Positions 25,593 through 35,407 are shown, counted from the first letter of the stretch. The stretch: DNA of 64,000 bases from an uncultured Alistipes sp. (GCA_910576555.1 CAJTIY010000006.1:1-64000); one strand, 5' to 3'. A program made the numbers and translations. Notes: a model not told the origin generated them from the letters alone.

Positions 25593-27545
25593 TTACTTGC
25601 GTTCCAGTTTGTTGGCCTCGATCTCGTCGCGGACCAAGCCGGCGATCAGGTCGCGGAAGCCGTCGATCGGCATCTGGCCCTTGTCGCCTTCGCCCTGCGC
25701 GCGTACCGAGACGAGTCCTTCGGCCTCCTCCTTCTCGCCGACGATCAGCAGGTAGGGGATGCGCTTGAGCTCGTTGTCACGGATCTTGCGGCCGATCTTC
25801 TCGTTGCGGTCGTCGACCTCGGTGCGGATGTCCGCACGGTTGAGGCGCTCGGCGACCTGCTGCGCGTAGTCGTTGAACTTCTCCGAGATGGGAAGCACCA
25901 CGACCTGCTGGGGCGAGAGCCAGAGCGGGAACTTACCGCCCGTGTGCTCCAGCAGCACGGCCACGAAGCGCTCCATCGAGCCGAACGGCGCGCGGTGGAT
26001 CATGATCGGGCGGTGGAGCTTGTCGTCGGCGCCCTTGTACGTCAGGTCGAAACGCTCCGGAAGGTTGTAGTCGACCTGAATGGTGCCCAGCTGCCACTTG
26101 CGGCCGATGGCGTCCTTGACCATGAAGTCGAGCTTCGGACCGTAGAAGGCCGCCTCGCCGTACTCGACGACGGTGTTGAGGCCCTTCTCCTCGGCCGCCC
26201 GCATGATGGCCGACTCGGCCTTCTCCCAGTTATCGTCCGAACCGATGTACTTCTCGCGGTTGTCGGGGTCGCGCAGCGAAATCTGTGCCGTATAGTCGTC
26301 GAACTTGAGCGTCTTGAAGATATAGAGCACGATGTCGATCACGCGCTCGAACTCCTCGAGCAGCTGGTCGGGACGCACGAAGAGGTGGGCGTCGTCCTGC
26401 GTGAAGCCGCGCACGCGCGTCAGTCCGTGCAGCTCGCCCGACTGCTCGTAGCGGTAGACCGTGCCGAATTCGGCCAGACGCACCGGCAGCTCCTTGTACG
26501 AACGGGGCTTCGAGCGGTAGATCTCGCAGTGGTGGGGGCAGTTCATCGGCTTGAGCAGGTACTCCTCGCCCTCGATCGGGGTGTGGATCGGTTGGAACGA
26601 GTCCTTGCCGTACTTGGCGTAGTGGCCCGAGGTGACGTAGAGCTCCTTGTTGCCGATATGCGGGGTGATCACCTGCTGGTAGCCGTACTCTTTCTGGACG
26701 TTGCGCAGGAACTGCTCCAGCCGGTCGCGCAGGGCGGCGCCCTTCGGCAGCCAGAGGGGAAGACCCTGACCGACGCGCTGCGAGAAGGTGAACAGCTCGA
26801 GGTCCTTGCCCAGCTTGCGGTGGTCGCGCTTCTTGGCCTCCTCCATCATCTGGAGGTACTCGTCGAGCAGCGACTTCTTGGGAAACGAGATGCCGTAGAT
26901 GCGCGTGAGCATCTTGTTCTTCTCGTTGCCGCGCCAGTAGGCGCCGGCCACCGACGTCAGTTTGATCGCCTTGATGTAGCCCGTGTCGGGGATGTGCGGA
27001 CCGCGGCAGAGGTCCGTGAAGGCGCCGTTGGTGTAGAACGAGATGGTGCCGTCCTCGAGGTCCGAGATCAGCTCGACCTTGTACTGGTCGCCCTTCTCGG
27101 TGAAGGTCGCGAGCGCCTCGGCTTTCGGAACCTCGCGGCGCACGAGTTCTTCTTTGTTGCGGGCCAGCTCCTGCATCTTCTTTTCGATGGTCGCCAGATC
27201 GGACTCCGTGATCGGCGTCGGCGTGTCGACGTCGTAGTAGAAGCCGTTCTCGATGGCGGGGCCGATGCCGAACTTGATGCCCGGGTAGAGCGCTTCGAGC
27301 GCCTCGGCCAGCAGGTGCGACGAGGTGTGCCAGAAGGCGTGCTTGCCTTCGGCGTCGTCCCATTTGAAGAATCGGATCGAGGCATCCTCCTCGATCGGGC
27401 GCGTCATGTCGACCGTCGTGCCGTTGACCGACGCCGCGAGCGAGTCAGCAGCTAAACGAGGACTGATGCTCGCTGCGATCTGGTAGGCGGTGGTTCCTTG
27501 TTCGAACTCCCTTACCGAACCGTCGGGAAAAGTGATTTTGATCAT
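25593..27545 (-). CDS. thrS: Threonyl-tRNA synthetase
   Basis: 650 residues, a class II synthetase. Order: N-terminal TGS domain (1-61); second N-terminal editing domain with the [11 protein letters not shown] motif (His 73 and 77) and a later [11 protein letters not shown] motif; class II catalytic core with [18 protein letters not shown] (motif 2), the zinc-site Cys in [11 protein letters not shown], and [13 protein letters not shown] (motif 3); and a C-terminal anticodon-binding domain. It charges tRNA-Thr and edits mischarged Ser. Start at ATG 27545. It precedes infC by 156 bases in the usual Bacteroidota order. Confidence 0.97.
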   Translation of the reverse strand: MIKITFPDGSVREFEQGTTAYQIAASISPRLAADSLAASVNGTTVDMTRPIEEDASIRFFKWDDAEGKHAFWHTSSHLLAEALEALYPGIKFGIGPAIENGFYYDVDTPTPITESDLATIEKKMQELARNKEELVRREVPKAEALATFTEKGDQYKVELISDLEDGTISFYTNGAFTDLCRGPHIPDTGYIKAIKLTSVAGAYWRGNEKNKMLTRIYGISFPKKSLLDEYLQMMEEAKKRDHRKLGKDLELFTFSQRVGQGLPLWLPKGAALRDRLEQFLRNVQKEYGYQQVITPHIGNKELYVTSGHYAKYGKDSFQPIHTPIEGEEYLLKPMNCPHHCEIYRSKPRSYKELPVRLAEFGTVYRYEQSGELHGLTRVRGFTQDDAHLFVRPDQLLEEFERVIDIVLYIFKTLKFDDYTAQISLRDPDNREKYIGSDDNWEKAESAIMRAAEEKGLNTVVEYGEAAFYGPKLDFMVKDAIGRKWQLGTIQVDYNLPERFDLTYKGADDKLHRPIMIHRAPFGSMERFVAVLLEHTGGKFPLWLSPQQVVVLPISEKFNDYAQQVAERLNRADIRTEVDDRNEKIGRKIRDNELKRIPYLLIVGEKEEAEGLVSVRAQGEGDKGQMPIDGFRDLIAGLVRDEIEANKLERK

Positions 27546-27674
27546 GTGCGTATGGTTGTTTGTTGCGGGACATCCGGCGCTTCCACAATTACGAGACGGA
27601 ATACGTCGGACCCCTGCGGTGTTCTTCCTTTATCGTTCGTTTCTCTCCCGGGAACTCCCCCCCCCGGGTGCGGG

Positions 27675-28760
27675 TCATTCGCTCTGCGGCAGTTCGCGGA
27701 CCGAGACGTCGCGGCGGCTCTTCTCGCGCTCGGCGCGCGGCAGCGGGCGGGCCGTCCATGCCGCCCATGCGCGGCGTCGCGTCGCGATGTCGCAGGCGGC
27801 GTAGATCGCGTTGCGCATCGACTGCGCGTCGGCCCGGTCCTTGCCGGCGATGTCGAACGCCGTGCCGTGGTCGGGCGAGGTGCGGATCGCGGAGAGCCCC
27901 GCGGTGAAGTTCACACCGTCGGGCGAGAGCGTCTTGAACGGAGCGAGCCCCTGATCGTGGTACATGGCCAGAATGCCGTCGTAGCGGGCGTATCCCCCTC
28001 CGGCGAAGAGCCCGTCGGCGGCGAAGGGGCCGAAGGCCAGCACGCCGGCCTCGTAGGCCTCGATGATCGCCGGGCGGATGATCTCCTGCTCCTCGCGGCC
28101 CAAGAGTCCGCCGTCGCCGGCGTGGGGGTTGAGCGCCAGCACGGCGATGCGGGGCTCGACGATGCCGAAGTCCTGCTTGAGCGTGCGGCGCAGCGCGTGG
28201 AGGTCGGCGACGATCTTCTCGCGCGTGATGCTGGCGGCGATCTGCGCCACGGGGATGTGCTTGGTGACCAGTCCCACGCGCAGGCGGTCGCTGCAGAGGA
28301 TCATCATCGGGTCGCCTTCGAACTCGGCGCCGAAGTATTCGGTGTGGCCCGTGAAGCGGAAGTCGTCGCTCTGCACGGTCTCCTTGTCGAAGGGTGCCGT
28401 GACGAGCGCGTCGAGATGCCCCTCCTTCAGGTCGCGGACCGCCGTGCGGAGCGCCTCGACGGCCGCGCGGCCCGCCTCGGGGGTCGCCTTGCCCGGCTCG
28501 ACGGAGCCGATCGTCCCGCACGGAACGAGGTTCACGCGGCCGCGGCGCGCCTCGTGCGCCGAGACGATCGGATGGAAGTCGATCGCTTCGGTGTCGGCGA
28601 GCGTCGCGGCGTAGCGGGCCGCGGCATCGGGCGAGCCGTAGACCACGGGGGTGCACAGCTCCGTGATGCGTGCGTCGGCCAATGCCTTGAGGATGACCTC
28701 CCAGCCGATGCCGTTGGGGTCGCCCTGCGCGATGCCTATGCGGTATATGTTCTGTGACAT
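27675..28760 (-). CDS. pdxA: 4-hydroxythreonine-4-phosphate dehydrogenase
   Basis: 361 residues. PdxA oxidises 4-phosphohydroxy-L-threonine on the DXP-dependent pathway to pyridoxal phosphate. Signatures: IGIAQGDPNGIGWEVILKAL at the N-terminus, TAPFDKETVQSDDFRFTGHTEYF with metal and substrate residues, ALNPHAGDGGLLGREEQEII, and YHDQGLAPFKTLSPDGVNFTAGL near 275. ATG 28760 is chosen because the conserved start follows it and a TATATTTG promoter lies 22 bases upstream. Appears to be a single-gene unit. Confidence 0.95.
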   Translation of the reverse strand: MSQNIYRIGIAQGDPNGIGWEVILKALADARITELCTPVVYGSPDAAARYAATLADTEAIDFHPIVSAHEARRGRVNLVPCGTIGSVEPGKATPEAGRAAVEALRTAVRDLKEGHLDALVTAPFDKETVQSDDFRFTGHTEYFGAEFEGDPMMILCSDRLRVGLVTKHIPVAQIAASITREKIVADLHALRRTLKQDFGIVEPRIAVLALNPHAGDGGLLGREEQEIIRPAIIEAYEAGVLAFGPFAADGLFAGGGYARYDGILAMYHDQGLAPFKTLSPDGVNFTAGLSAIRTSPDHGTAFDIAGKDRADAQSMRNAIYAACDIATRRRAWAAWTARPLPRAEREKSRRDVSVRELPQSE

Positions 28761-28781
28761 GGTGTGCTTCGTTTCAAACCA

Positions 28782-28789
28782 CAAATATA
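28782..28789 (-). promoter_or_regulatory. pdxA -7 promoter box
   Basis: TATATTTG on the minus strand, exact TAnnTTTG, 22 bases before the pdxA start. Confidence 0.65.
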
Positions 28790-28799
28790 GGAAGAATTC

Positions 28800-29051
28800 G
28801 GCGGTTTGAACGCGAAAATCCGAAAATTTAGGGGCTTCGCGCCGAAATTCGGGCGCCTCGCGGGGGGGGCTGTGCCGCGGAGCGGATCCCTCCGGCGGCC
28901 GGCGGGGCGTCGGTCGGGGTGTCGGCGAGATGCTGGCAGGAGTGCCGATCGGGGTGGCGGCGGAGGTGCGGAGCGGGCGTGCGGGGGCGTTCCGGCGGGG
29001 AAGGGTTGCCGGAGGCCGTTCGGGTCGGGCCCTAGTGCGTGCGGGGTCCGC
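28800..29051. other. Gene-free GC-rich gap upstream of pdxA
   Basis: About 250 bases with G-rich runs (gcggggggggc) and no frame with family character. Nothing functional was recognised. Confidence 0.45.
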
Positions 29052-29795
29052 TCAACGGCCCGTGCGCCGGCGGAACTCCGCGCAGACGATGCCGGCGGCC
29101 ATCGCCACGTTGAGCGACTCCGAGCCCCGGCGGTCGGCGGGGTAGGGCGGGATGAAGAGCTTGCGGGTGACCGTGCGCGCGACCGCGGGGGTGACGCCGC
29201 GGCCCTCGTTGCCCATCACGACGATGCCGGCCGCCGTGAGCGGCGCATCGTAGAGGTCGTCGCCTTCGAGGAAGGTGCCGTAGACGGGGAGCCCGAGCGC
29301 CGGGGCTTCGGCGAGCAGCCGCGCGAGGTCGGTGTAGTGGACCCTGACGCGCAGGATGGCCCCCATCGTCGCCTGCACGACTTTGGGGTTGAAGCAGTCG
29401 GCCGTGGCCTCCGAGCAGACGATGTCGGTGATGCCGAACCAGTCGGCCAGACGGATGATCGTGCCCATGTTGCCGGGGTTCTGCACGTCGTCGAGCGCCA
29501 GCGTCAGCCGCCCCGCGAGGGCGGCCGGATCGAGGCGGCGGCGGGGAATCTCGACCAGCGCCACTGCGTCGGAGGGGGTTTTCAGCAGCGAGAGGCGCTC
29601 CATCTCCTGCGGCGAGACCGTCTCCACCTCCGGCCCTGCGAAGAGCCCTTCGCGGGCGAAGATCCGTCGCACGCGCAGGTGCGACGCGCGCAGTTCGGCG
29701 ACGAGTTTCGCCCCTTCGGCGACGAAGAGTCCGTGCTCCTCGCGGCCCCGTTTGTCGGCCAGCGCGCGGACGAGTCGTATTTCGGCTTTAGTCAT
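29052..29795 (-). CDS. TrmH/SpoU family RNA 2'-O-methyltransferase
   Basis: 247 residues. An N-terminal substrate-binding domain (residues 1-95; LFVAEGAKLVAELRAS) precedes a SPOUT methyltransferase domain with the three knot motifs: LALDDVQNPGNMGTIIRLADWFG, IVVMGNEGRGV and RRGSESLNVAMAAGIVCAEF. It methylates a ribose 2'-OH in rRNA or tRNA using S-adenosylmethionine; the target nucleotide cannot be told. Its start overlaps the rnz stop by eight bases, so the two are cotranscribed. Confidence 0.92.
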   Translation of the reverse strand: MTKAEIRLVRALADKRGREEHGLFVAEGAKLVAELRASHLRVRRIFAREGLFAGPEVETVSPQEMERLSLLKTPSDAVALVEIPRRRLDPAALAGRLTLALDDVQNPGNMGTIIRLADWFGITDIVCSEATADCFNPKVVQATMGAILRVRVHYTDLARLLAEAPALGLPVYGTFLEGDDLYDAPLTAAGIVVMGNEGRGVTPAVARTVTRKLFIPPYPADRRGSESLNVAMAAGIVCAEFRRRTGR

Positions 29796-30711
29796 GTTTT
29801 TCGATCGTAAAGGTGGTTCCCTCGATGGCGGCGAAGGTCTCGGGGAAGATGCGGCGGGCCTCTTCGACCAGCACCGATTCGTCCTTGTAGCGCGACGAGT
29901 AGTGGCCGATCACGAGCCTGCGGGCACCGGCGCGCAAGGCCGCCTCGGCCGCTTCGGCCGACGTGGCGTGGCCCCGTTCGCGGGCGATCCGCCGCTCGGC
30001 AGCGGCGTAGGTCGCCTCGTGGTACATCAGGTCGACGCCCGTGCACAACCGTGCGGCTTTGGCCGAGAAGTTCGTGTCGGAGAGGTAGGCGTAGGAGCGC
30101 GGCGCGTAGGGGCGGTAGGTGAGTTCGGCGTTGGGAATCCGCTCGCCCGAGTCGAGGAGTACGTCCTCGCCCCGCTTTGCCGCCGTGATCTGGGCGATCG
30201 AGAGGCCGTACTTCGCGATCCGGAACTTGTCGACGTTCAGCGGCGGCTCCTTTTCGCGGAAGAGAAATCCGGCGCACGGCACGCGGTGGCGCAGCGGAAT
30301 GCTCCACACCTCGACGGTGCGGTTCTCCCACAGCAGGGCGTGCTGCGTGGTGTCGGTCGCGTGCCACACGACCTCGTAGGGGAGGTCGGCGTCGAAGTAG
30401 CGGAGGTGGCAGGCGAGGATCTCGCCGAAGGGCGCCGGGGCGAAGACCTCGAGCGGCGTGCGGCGTCCGTAGAGCCCCAGCGACGAGAGGAGCGGGAAGA
30501 GCCCGAAGACATGGTCGCCGTGCAGGTGCGAGATGAACGCCGCGCGCAGTTTCAGCGGGTTGATGCCGCAGCGCACCAGCTGCTGCTGGACGCCCTCGCC
30601 CGCATCCACGAGGTAGTATTGTTCGTGGATGTCGACCGCCTGCGCCGAGGGGTGGCGCGTGGCGGTGGGTTTGGCCGAGGCCGAGCCCAGTATGGTGACC
30701 TTGAAGCTCAA
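29788..30711 (-). CDS. rnz: Ribonuclease Z, TTG start
   Basis: 307 residues, the normal length for the tRNA 3'-processing endonuclease of the metallo-beta-lactamase fold. The zinc motif HLHGDH is at residues 62-67, and other ligands lie in YLSDTNF, YHEATY and GHYSSRY. The conserved beginning (SFKVTILGSASAKPT) has no ATG before it; a TTG at 30709-30711 directly precedes it and is the likely start. The frame is open further upstream through trxB, but that part is a shadow. tRNA genes in this window do not encode CCA, consistent with a need for RNase Z. Confidence 0.9.
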   Translation of the reverse strand: MSFKVTILGSASAKPTATRHPSAQAVDIHEQYYLVDAGEGVQQQLVRCGINPLKLRAAFISHLHGDHVFGLFPLLSSLGLYGRRTPLEVFAPAPFGEILACHLRYFDADLPYEVVWHATDTTQHALLWENRTVEVWSIPLRHRVPCAGFLFREKEPPLNVDKFRIAKYGLSIAQITAAKRGEDVLLDSGERIPNAELTYRPYAPRSYAYLSDTNFSAKAARLCTGVDLMYHEATYAAAERRIARERGHATSAEAAEAALRAGARRLVIGHYSSRYKDESVLVEEARRIFPETFAAIEGTTFTIEKHD

Positions 30712-30872
30712 ATCGTCGGTTGTCTGTGCGGTAATTCGTCGGTTGCCGTTGCGGCCGGCGGAGGGTGCGCGTGCCTCGGGCGGCAGGAGCGGTCCGCAGC
30801 ATCCGGCGTTGCGGGCCGCCCGCCCTGCGGATCTCCCGAAGAGCGGGCCGCCTGCCGCGACCGGGCGCTTGC

Positions 30873-31793
30873 CTACTTGAGCAGGAACCGCTCGCAGTCG
30901 AGCGCCGCGATGCAGCCCGAACCGGCGGCCGTGATCGCCTGCCGGTAGCGGGGATCCTTGACGTCGCCCGCGGCGAAGACGCCTTCGACGGAGGTCTGCG
31001 ACGTGCCCGGCACGACGGCGATATAGCCCTCGGCGTCGAGATCGAGCTGTCCGGCGAAGAGCTCCGTGTTGGGGTGGTGTCCGATGGCGAGGAAGAAGCC
31101 CGAGATGTCGATCGTGGTCTCCGAGCCGTCGTTGCGGCGCAGCAGGGCGCCCGTCACGCCCGAGTCGTCGCCCAGCACCTCGGCGGTGTTGTGCTCGAAC
31201 AGAATCTCGATGTTGGGCGTGGCGAAGACGCGCTCCTGCATCGCCTTCGAGGCGCGCAGGAAGGGCTTGCGGACGATGAGGTAGACCTTGCGGCAGAGCG
31301 AGGCGAGGTAGGTGGCCTCCTCGCAGGCCGTGTCGCCGCCGCCGACCACGGCGACATCCTTCTTGCGGTAGAAGAAGCCGTCGCACGTGGCGCAGGCGCT
31401 CACGCCCATGCCGCGGAACTTCGTCTCGGAGGGCAGCCCGAGGTACTTGGCCGAGGCCCCCGTGGCGACGATCAGGCTCTCGGTCTCGATCTCCTTCGTG
31501 CCGTCGATCACGACGTGGAACGGGCGCGACGAGAGGTCGACCTTCGTCACGACGCCCGTGCGGATGTCGGCGCCGAAACGCTCGGCCTGACGGCGCAGGT
31601 CGGCCATCATCCGGTTGCCGTCCACGCCTTCGGGATAGCCCGGGAAGTTCTCGATCTCGGTGGTGGTGGTCAGCTGTCCGCCCGGTTCGATGCCCTCGTA
31701 GAGCACCGGCTGCAGGTTGGCCCGCGAGGTGTAGATGGCGGCGGTGAATCCGGCCGGGCCGCTGCCGACGATCAGCACTTTCGTTTTTTCCAT
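30873..31793 (-). CDS. trxB: Thioredoxin reductase
   Basis: 306 residues. FAD-binding GSGPAGFTAAIY at 10-21; PGGQLTTTTEIENFPG; redox-active CATC at 134-137 (SACATCDGFF); NADPH-binding VVGGGDTACEEATYLA; and a C-terminal FAD motif VFAAGDVKD. It transfers electrons from NADPH to thioredoxin. It lies 160 bases upstream of rnz on the same strand and 65 bases after the WG-repeat pseudokinase. Confidence 0.95.
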   Translation of the reverse strand: MEKTKVLIVGSGPAGFTAAIYTSRANLQPVLYEGIEPGGQLTTTTEIENFPGYPEGVDGNRMMADLRRQAERFGADIRTGVVTKVDLSSRPFHVVIDGTKEIETESLIVATGASAKYLGLPSETKFRGMGVSACATCDGFFYRKKDVAVVGGGDTACEEATYLASLCRKVYLIVRKPFLRASKAMQERVFATPNIEILFEHNTAEVLGDDSGVTGALLRRNDGSETTIDISGFFLAIGHHPNTELFAGQLDLDAEGYIAVVPGTSQTSVEGVFAAGDVKDPRYRQAITAAGSGCIAALDCERFLLK

Positions 31794-31858
31794 AGTGGTA
31801 TGTTAGGTCGTTAAGTATCTTTTTTTCAGGGCCGGCCGGCCGAGCCGGCCGCCTCACT

Positions 31859-32824
31859 TCATGCGAACGGCGTGAGCCGCCGTCCCGTGTAGTCGAACGT
31901 CGCCCACTTGCCGTCGCGGCGTACGCGGATGCGGCTTTCGGCGGGGTCGTAGTCGACGATTTCGTATTCGGGCGGCAGGATGTAGGCGCCCGTGCGGTCG
32001 ATCAGCCCCATGCCCGTGTCGGTCTCCACCTCGGCGCGTCCTTCGCGGAAATCGCCCGCCCAGCGGAAGCGCGCGGGGATCACCGTGCGGTTGTGCGTGT
32101 CGACGAAGCCGTACCCCGTCTCGTCCTCGACGCAGATGAGCCCCTCGAACGTGTGGCTCGCCCACAGATGCCCCGTGAGTTCGGCGGGCAGCGCATCGTA
32201 GTCCGCGGCGACGTCGTGCATCTCCAGCGGGGCGGAGGTGCGGGGTGCGACGCTTTCGCGCAGGGCCTCGAAGGCCGTCGCATCGGCATCGTGTCCGGCG
32301 CCGAACGCGGCGTCGTGGTAGCGCAGCGGCAGCAGCCGTCCGCCCGACCAGCAGAGGTTCTCCGCCTTGAGGTTGTTGTGCGCGACGCCCGCTTCGCGCA
32401 GTTCGTTTTCCAGCGTGTCGAGGGCCGCGAGCAGCCGTTCGGCCGGTTCGCTGCGGAGTGCCTCCGCAAATCCGATGCCCGCGGGCAGCGCCTGCAGCAC
32501 GAGGTCGGCGGTATGCTGCGTACCTGCGGCGTCGCTCCAGCGGAGCTCGGCGGGCAGCAGCCGGTAGGGCGCGAGCCACGGAGCCCGCATGCGGCCCAGC
32601 CGCGACGCCGTGCGTTCGATGCGGGCCGCGGCAGCGGCGTTGAGCGGCATGGAGAGGAGCCAGCGGGCGTCGTGCAGGAGGATTTCGGCCTCGACGAAGC
32701 GGGTCGTGCGGCGCAGCACCGGCAATCCGTCGGAGCCGGCGACGGCGCGCAGGCCGGCGAGCGTCGCGAACGAACTCTCGGGCGTCAGCAGCGCCCGCAT
32801 GAAGGTGGCGAGGGTCGGTGTCAT
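31859..32824 (-). CDS. Kinase-like (degenerate) protein with WG repeats
   Basis: 321 residues. The first ~230 look like a protein-kinase fold that has lost catalysis: the loop that should read HxDLKxxN is HNNLKAEN (149-156), with the catalytic Asp replaced by Asn, and no DFG is visible. The C-terminal ~90 residues are WG-type repeats (GYGFVDTHNRTVIPARF, GMGLIDRTGAYILPPEY, GKWATFDYTGRRL). Its start lies two bases after the vWA stop, so the pair is one operon, and a second kinase with WG repeats and an intact HGDLKPDN lies upstream. Inferred role: a scaffold or regulator partner of the vWA protein and the active kinase. Confidence 0.75.
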   Translation of the reverse strand: MTPTLATFMRALLTPESSFATLAGLRAVAGSDGLPVLRRTTRFVEAEILLHDARWLLSMPLNAAAAARIERTASRLGRMRAPWLAPYRLLPAELRWSDAAGTQHTADLVLQALPAGIGFAEALRSEPAERLLAALDTLENELREAGVAHNNLKAENLCWSGGRLLPLRYHDAAFGAGHDADATAFEALRESVAPRTSAPLEMHDVAADYDALPAELTGHLWASHTFEGLICVEDETGYGFVDTHNRTVIPARFRWAGDFREGRAEVETDTGMGLIDRTGAYILPPEYEIVDYDPAESRIRVRRDGKWATFDYTGRRLTPFA

Positions 32825-32826
32825 GG

Positions 32827-33690
32827 CTATTCGGTTTTGACGCTGACGGAACCTATGTTGAGCATCGTCACCAGCTCGGCGGCCGAGGCGTTGAAGCTCA
32901 TCCCGCGGAAGGGCGGCAGCGCCCCGGGCCCTTTCGCCTCGCGGGCTGCGGCCTCGAACGCTGCGGGAAGCTCGCTCGAGCACTCCCACAGCAGCTTCGC
33001 ATAGCGGTTGGGGCAGGCCGCGGCCTCCTCCTCGCAGGGGAGGAACACCGTGCGGCCCGAGCCGTCGGCGGCGATGTGCATGTTGACCAGCAGCACATGG
33101 CCGTCGGTCGTGCGCTGGGCGCGGATCTGGGCGGCGACGGCGCGCAGCTCCGCCTCGTCGCAGTCGGTGGCCTCGCCGTCGGTGATGTTGAAGACCACGG
33201 GCGGGAAGCTCTCCGCATGCTCCGGGCGCGCGCACCATGCCGCGACGAGGTCGCGGGCGCGGCGCAGGGCCTCGCACATCGGCGTCTGACCCGCGGCGCG
33301 GGGTTCGACCCATGCGGGCGCGGGGATTTCGCGCAGGGCGATCGAGCCGTCGGGCAGGCGGTGCTCCACGGTCTCGGTCCGCACGGCGGGCCGGATCGTC
33401 GCCAGCTCGGTCACGGGGATCAGGTCGCGATCGGCGTCGAGCAGCGAGCGCACCTCGTCGGCCCCGGCGTAGCCGAGCACCGCGATGTCGTAGTAGTCGC
33501 GCACGCCGTCGTAACGACGGGCGCGTTCGATCAGTTCGAAGAGCAGGTCGTTGGTGATCGCCGCGACCGCCTCCGCCTTCGTGGTCTCCCGGTCGCGGAA
33601 CCGGATGGTTTCGGCCATCGATCCCGAGCCGTCGAGCAGCAGGACGAAGGCCGTGCGGTGCGCGCGGGTGATGCTTTGGGTGTAGTTCAT
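32827..33690 (-). CDS. vWA-domain protein (TerY-like)
   Basis: 287 residues, almost entirely a von Willebrand factor A domain with a complete metal-ion-dependent adhesion site: DGSGS at residues 20-24, a Thr in AAGQTPMCEAL, and an Asp in VVFNITDGEATDCD. There is no signal peptide or membrane helix, so it is cytoplasmic. The layout resembles TerY-type vWA proteins that work with kinases and phosphatases. A textbook promoter lies 59 bases upstream; it is first in an operon with the pseudokinase. The C-terminus continues about 80 residues past the vWA fold (YAKLLWECSSELPAAF) without a known domain. Confidence 0.82.
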   Translation of the reverse strand: MNYTQSITRAHRTAFVLLLDGSGSMAETIRFRDRETTKAEAVAAITNDLLFELIERARRYDGVRDYYDIAVLGYAGADEVRSLLDADRDLIPVTELATIRPAVRTETVEHRLPDGSIALREIPAPAWVEPRAAGQTPMCEALRRARDLVAAWCARPEHAESFPPVVFNITDGEATDCDEAELRAVAAQIRAQRTTDGHVLLVNMHIAADGSGRTVFLPCEEEAAACPNRYAKLLWECSSELPAAFEAAAREAKGPGALPPFRGMSFNASAAELVTMLNIGSVSVKTE

Positions 33691-33748
33691 ATGTTCCGTG
33701 TAGGGTTGCGTCTGCTTCGAGCCGGCCGCCGGGCGGCCGAACCGATCG

Positions 33749-33780
33749 CAAATATAACGATTTGTCGGAAAAGTAGCAAA
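33749..33780 (-). promoter_or_regulatory. Promoter of the vWA-pseudokinase operon
   Basis: On the minus strand TTTG (33777-33780), 20 bases, then TATATTTG (33749-33756): an exact Bacteroidota promoter. The leader is about 55 bases. Confidence 0.85.
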
Positions 33781-33935
33781 TGCACCTCCTCCCTTCCCCG
33801 GATATGCCGCTTCCCGGGGTATGCCGCACTGCCTTCCTGTTTTTTTGCTGTCTCGCCGCCCGGATCTCCTGCTGGATGGACCGGGGCGCGGGCCGAAGGC
33901 GCTTCGGGTCGTGGCGCCGCGGTCGATTCTGCCCG

Positions 33936-35132
33936 CTATCGCCCGACGGCCGCTTCGGCGTCTGTCCAGCAGATCGCTTCGTCGGCCGCAGGCGGTGCGG
34001 GCGCTCCCGTGCGGTCGATCCACGAACGGCGTCCGTCGCGCAGGATCATCGCCCGGCCGTCGCGGAAGGGTTTCACCGCCTCGCAGCCGGGGCAGCTGAT
34101 CCGCGTGCGGCCCGTCGGATCGATGAAGTGCCACGTGCGGCCCAGCCGGACGGCGGCCAGCCTCTCGGTGAAGTCGAAGCCGCAGTCGTAGAGCGGCGGC
34201 ACGACGGTCTGCGTCGCGGTGCGGTAGCCCCAGAGGCCGCCGGCGACGAACAACTCGGGCGTCTCCGCGGCGGCTGCGGGCGCCGGACGCAGCAGCGCGT
34301 CGTAGAGGGCCGGGAGTTCGGGCAGGCGGAGGGTCGGGGCGAGTAGCAGGCGGGCGATGCGGTACTCGGCGGCGCGGCCGGTGCGCTCGAACAGCCCGAG
34401 GACCTCGCGCAGCGCCGGGTCGTGCCGGATACTGCGCGGCGTGAACAGCAGCCCGTCCGCGGCGGCGTGCCGTTCGAGCAGCGCGGGGTCGAGCGCGAGG
34501 GCGTGCAGCGCCGAGGTGATGAGCGCCGCGGGGTAGTCGTCGAGGTGCGCGTCGAAGTCGGCGACCGTGCGGGCCGGATGCTGGAAGGCCGCCGTGCCCA
34601 GCTCGGGGCTCGGCTCGCCGGCGAAGGCGGGCAGGAACGAGGCGTCGAGGTCGATCGGATGGAGCGTGCCGTCGGGTGCGACGACGATGTTGTCGGGCTT
34701 CAGGTCGCCGTGGGCGCAGTCGTCCGCCACGAGCGCCGCGGCCAGACGGTCGAAGGCCTCGGCGAGGCTCCGCAGACGGGCGGTGTCGCGGGCGGCGGCA
34801 GCGTCCCGGATCGCCTCCTGCAGCGTCGTGCCCTCGATCCAGTCGCCCAGCACCGTGTCGACCCACGTGCCGCTTCGGGGCGAGTCGTAGAGGTAGAGTT
34901 CGCGCGGGAGGTAGCCCGCGCCGTAGATCTGCTGCAGGTGGCGCGGCGGCCGGGCGTAGCAGCGCAGCGTGCGGAGCCGTCCCGCGAGGCGGATGCGGAA
35001 GACGACGGCGCTGTTGCCCGCCGTGTAGCTGAGGCGCCCCTCGGCGTCGCGGCACGGCTCCATGTCGCGGAGCGTGCGGGTCAGGCCGCGGGGATCGTCG
35101 AGCGTCGTGAGGTATTGGCGGAGGGTGTGCAT
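33936..35132 (-). CDS. Serine/threonine protein kinase-like protein with WG repeats
   Basis: 398 residues. An N-terminal kinase fold has a catalytic loop HGDLKPDN (141-148) and a DLD in place of DFG (161-163). A Glu-containing GAGYLPRELYLYDS may be helix C. The fold resembles bacterial RIO/ABC1-type and lipopolysaccharide-kinase-like families as much as Hanks kinases. The last ~110 residues are WG repeats (GGLWGYRTATQTVVPPLYD, GRTWHFIDPTGRTRI, GRRSWIDRTG). No transmembrane segment. It has its own promoter box and stands 246 bases upstream of the vWA gene on the same strand. Substrate unknown; phosphorylation of the vWA or WG partners is an inference. Confidence 0.78.
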   Translation of the reverse strand: MHTLRQYLTTLDDPRGLTRTLRDMEPCRDAEGRLSYTAGNSAVVFRIRLAGRLRTLRCYARPPRHLQQIYGAGYLPRELYLYDSPRSGTWVDTVLGDWIEGTTLQEAIRDAAAARDTARLRSLAEAFDRLAAALVADDCAHGDLKPDNIVVAPDGTLHPIDLDASFLPAFAGEPSPELGTAAFQHPARTVADFDAHLDDYPAALITSALHALALDPALLERHAAADGLLFTPRSIRHDPALREVLGLFERTGRAAEYRIARLLLAPTLRLPELPALYDALLRPAPAAAAETPELFVAGGLWGYRTATQTVVPPLYDCGFDFTERLAAVRLGRTWHFIDPTGRTRISCPGCEAVKPFRDGRAMILRDGRRSWIDRTGAPAPPAADEAICWTDAEAAVGR

Positions 35133-35148
35133 GGGCGTCGGTCGCAGA

Positions 35149-35156
35149 CAAAGATA
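35149..35156 (-). promoter_or_regulatory. -7 box of the kinase-WG gene
   Basis: TATCTTTG on the minus strand, 16 bases before the start at 35132. Confidence 0.65.
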
Positions 35157-35407
35157 ACGATTTTTCCGCGAAAGGCGCCTCGATGCCGCAAACGGTCGCG
35201 CCCATCCTCCGCCGGTGCGCCGCCGGAAGGCCGTAAACGACGGAAAAAGAGCCGGAAAAAAGAGCCGGACTCTTTGTCCTTTACGGAAAAATGATTATAT
35301 TGTCAGCGGGATAGAGACACGGTTCGGATTTCGGTTCGGACTTGAATGAACGCACGGGCACCGTACGGCGCCAGCAGCATCGACGCACATTTTAAAAACA
35401 TATCGCT

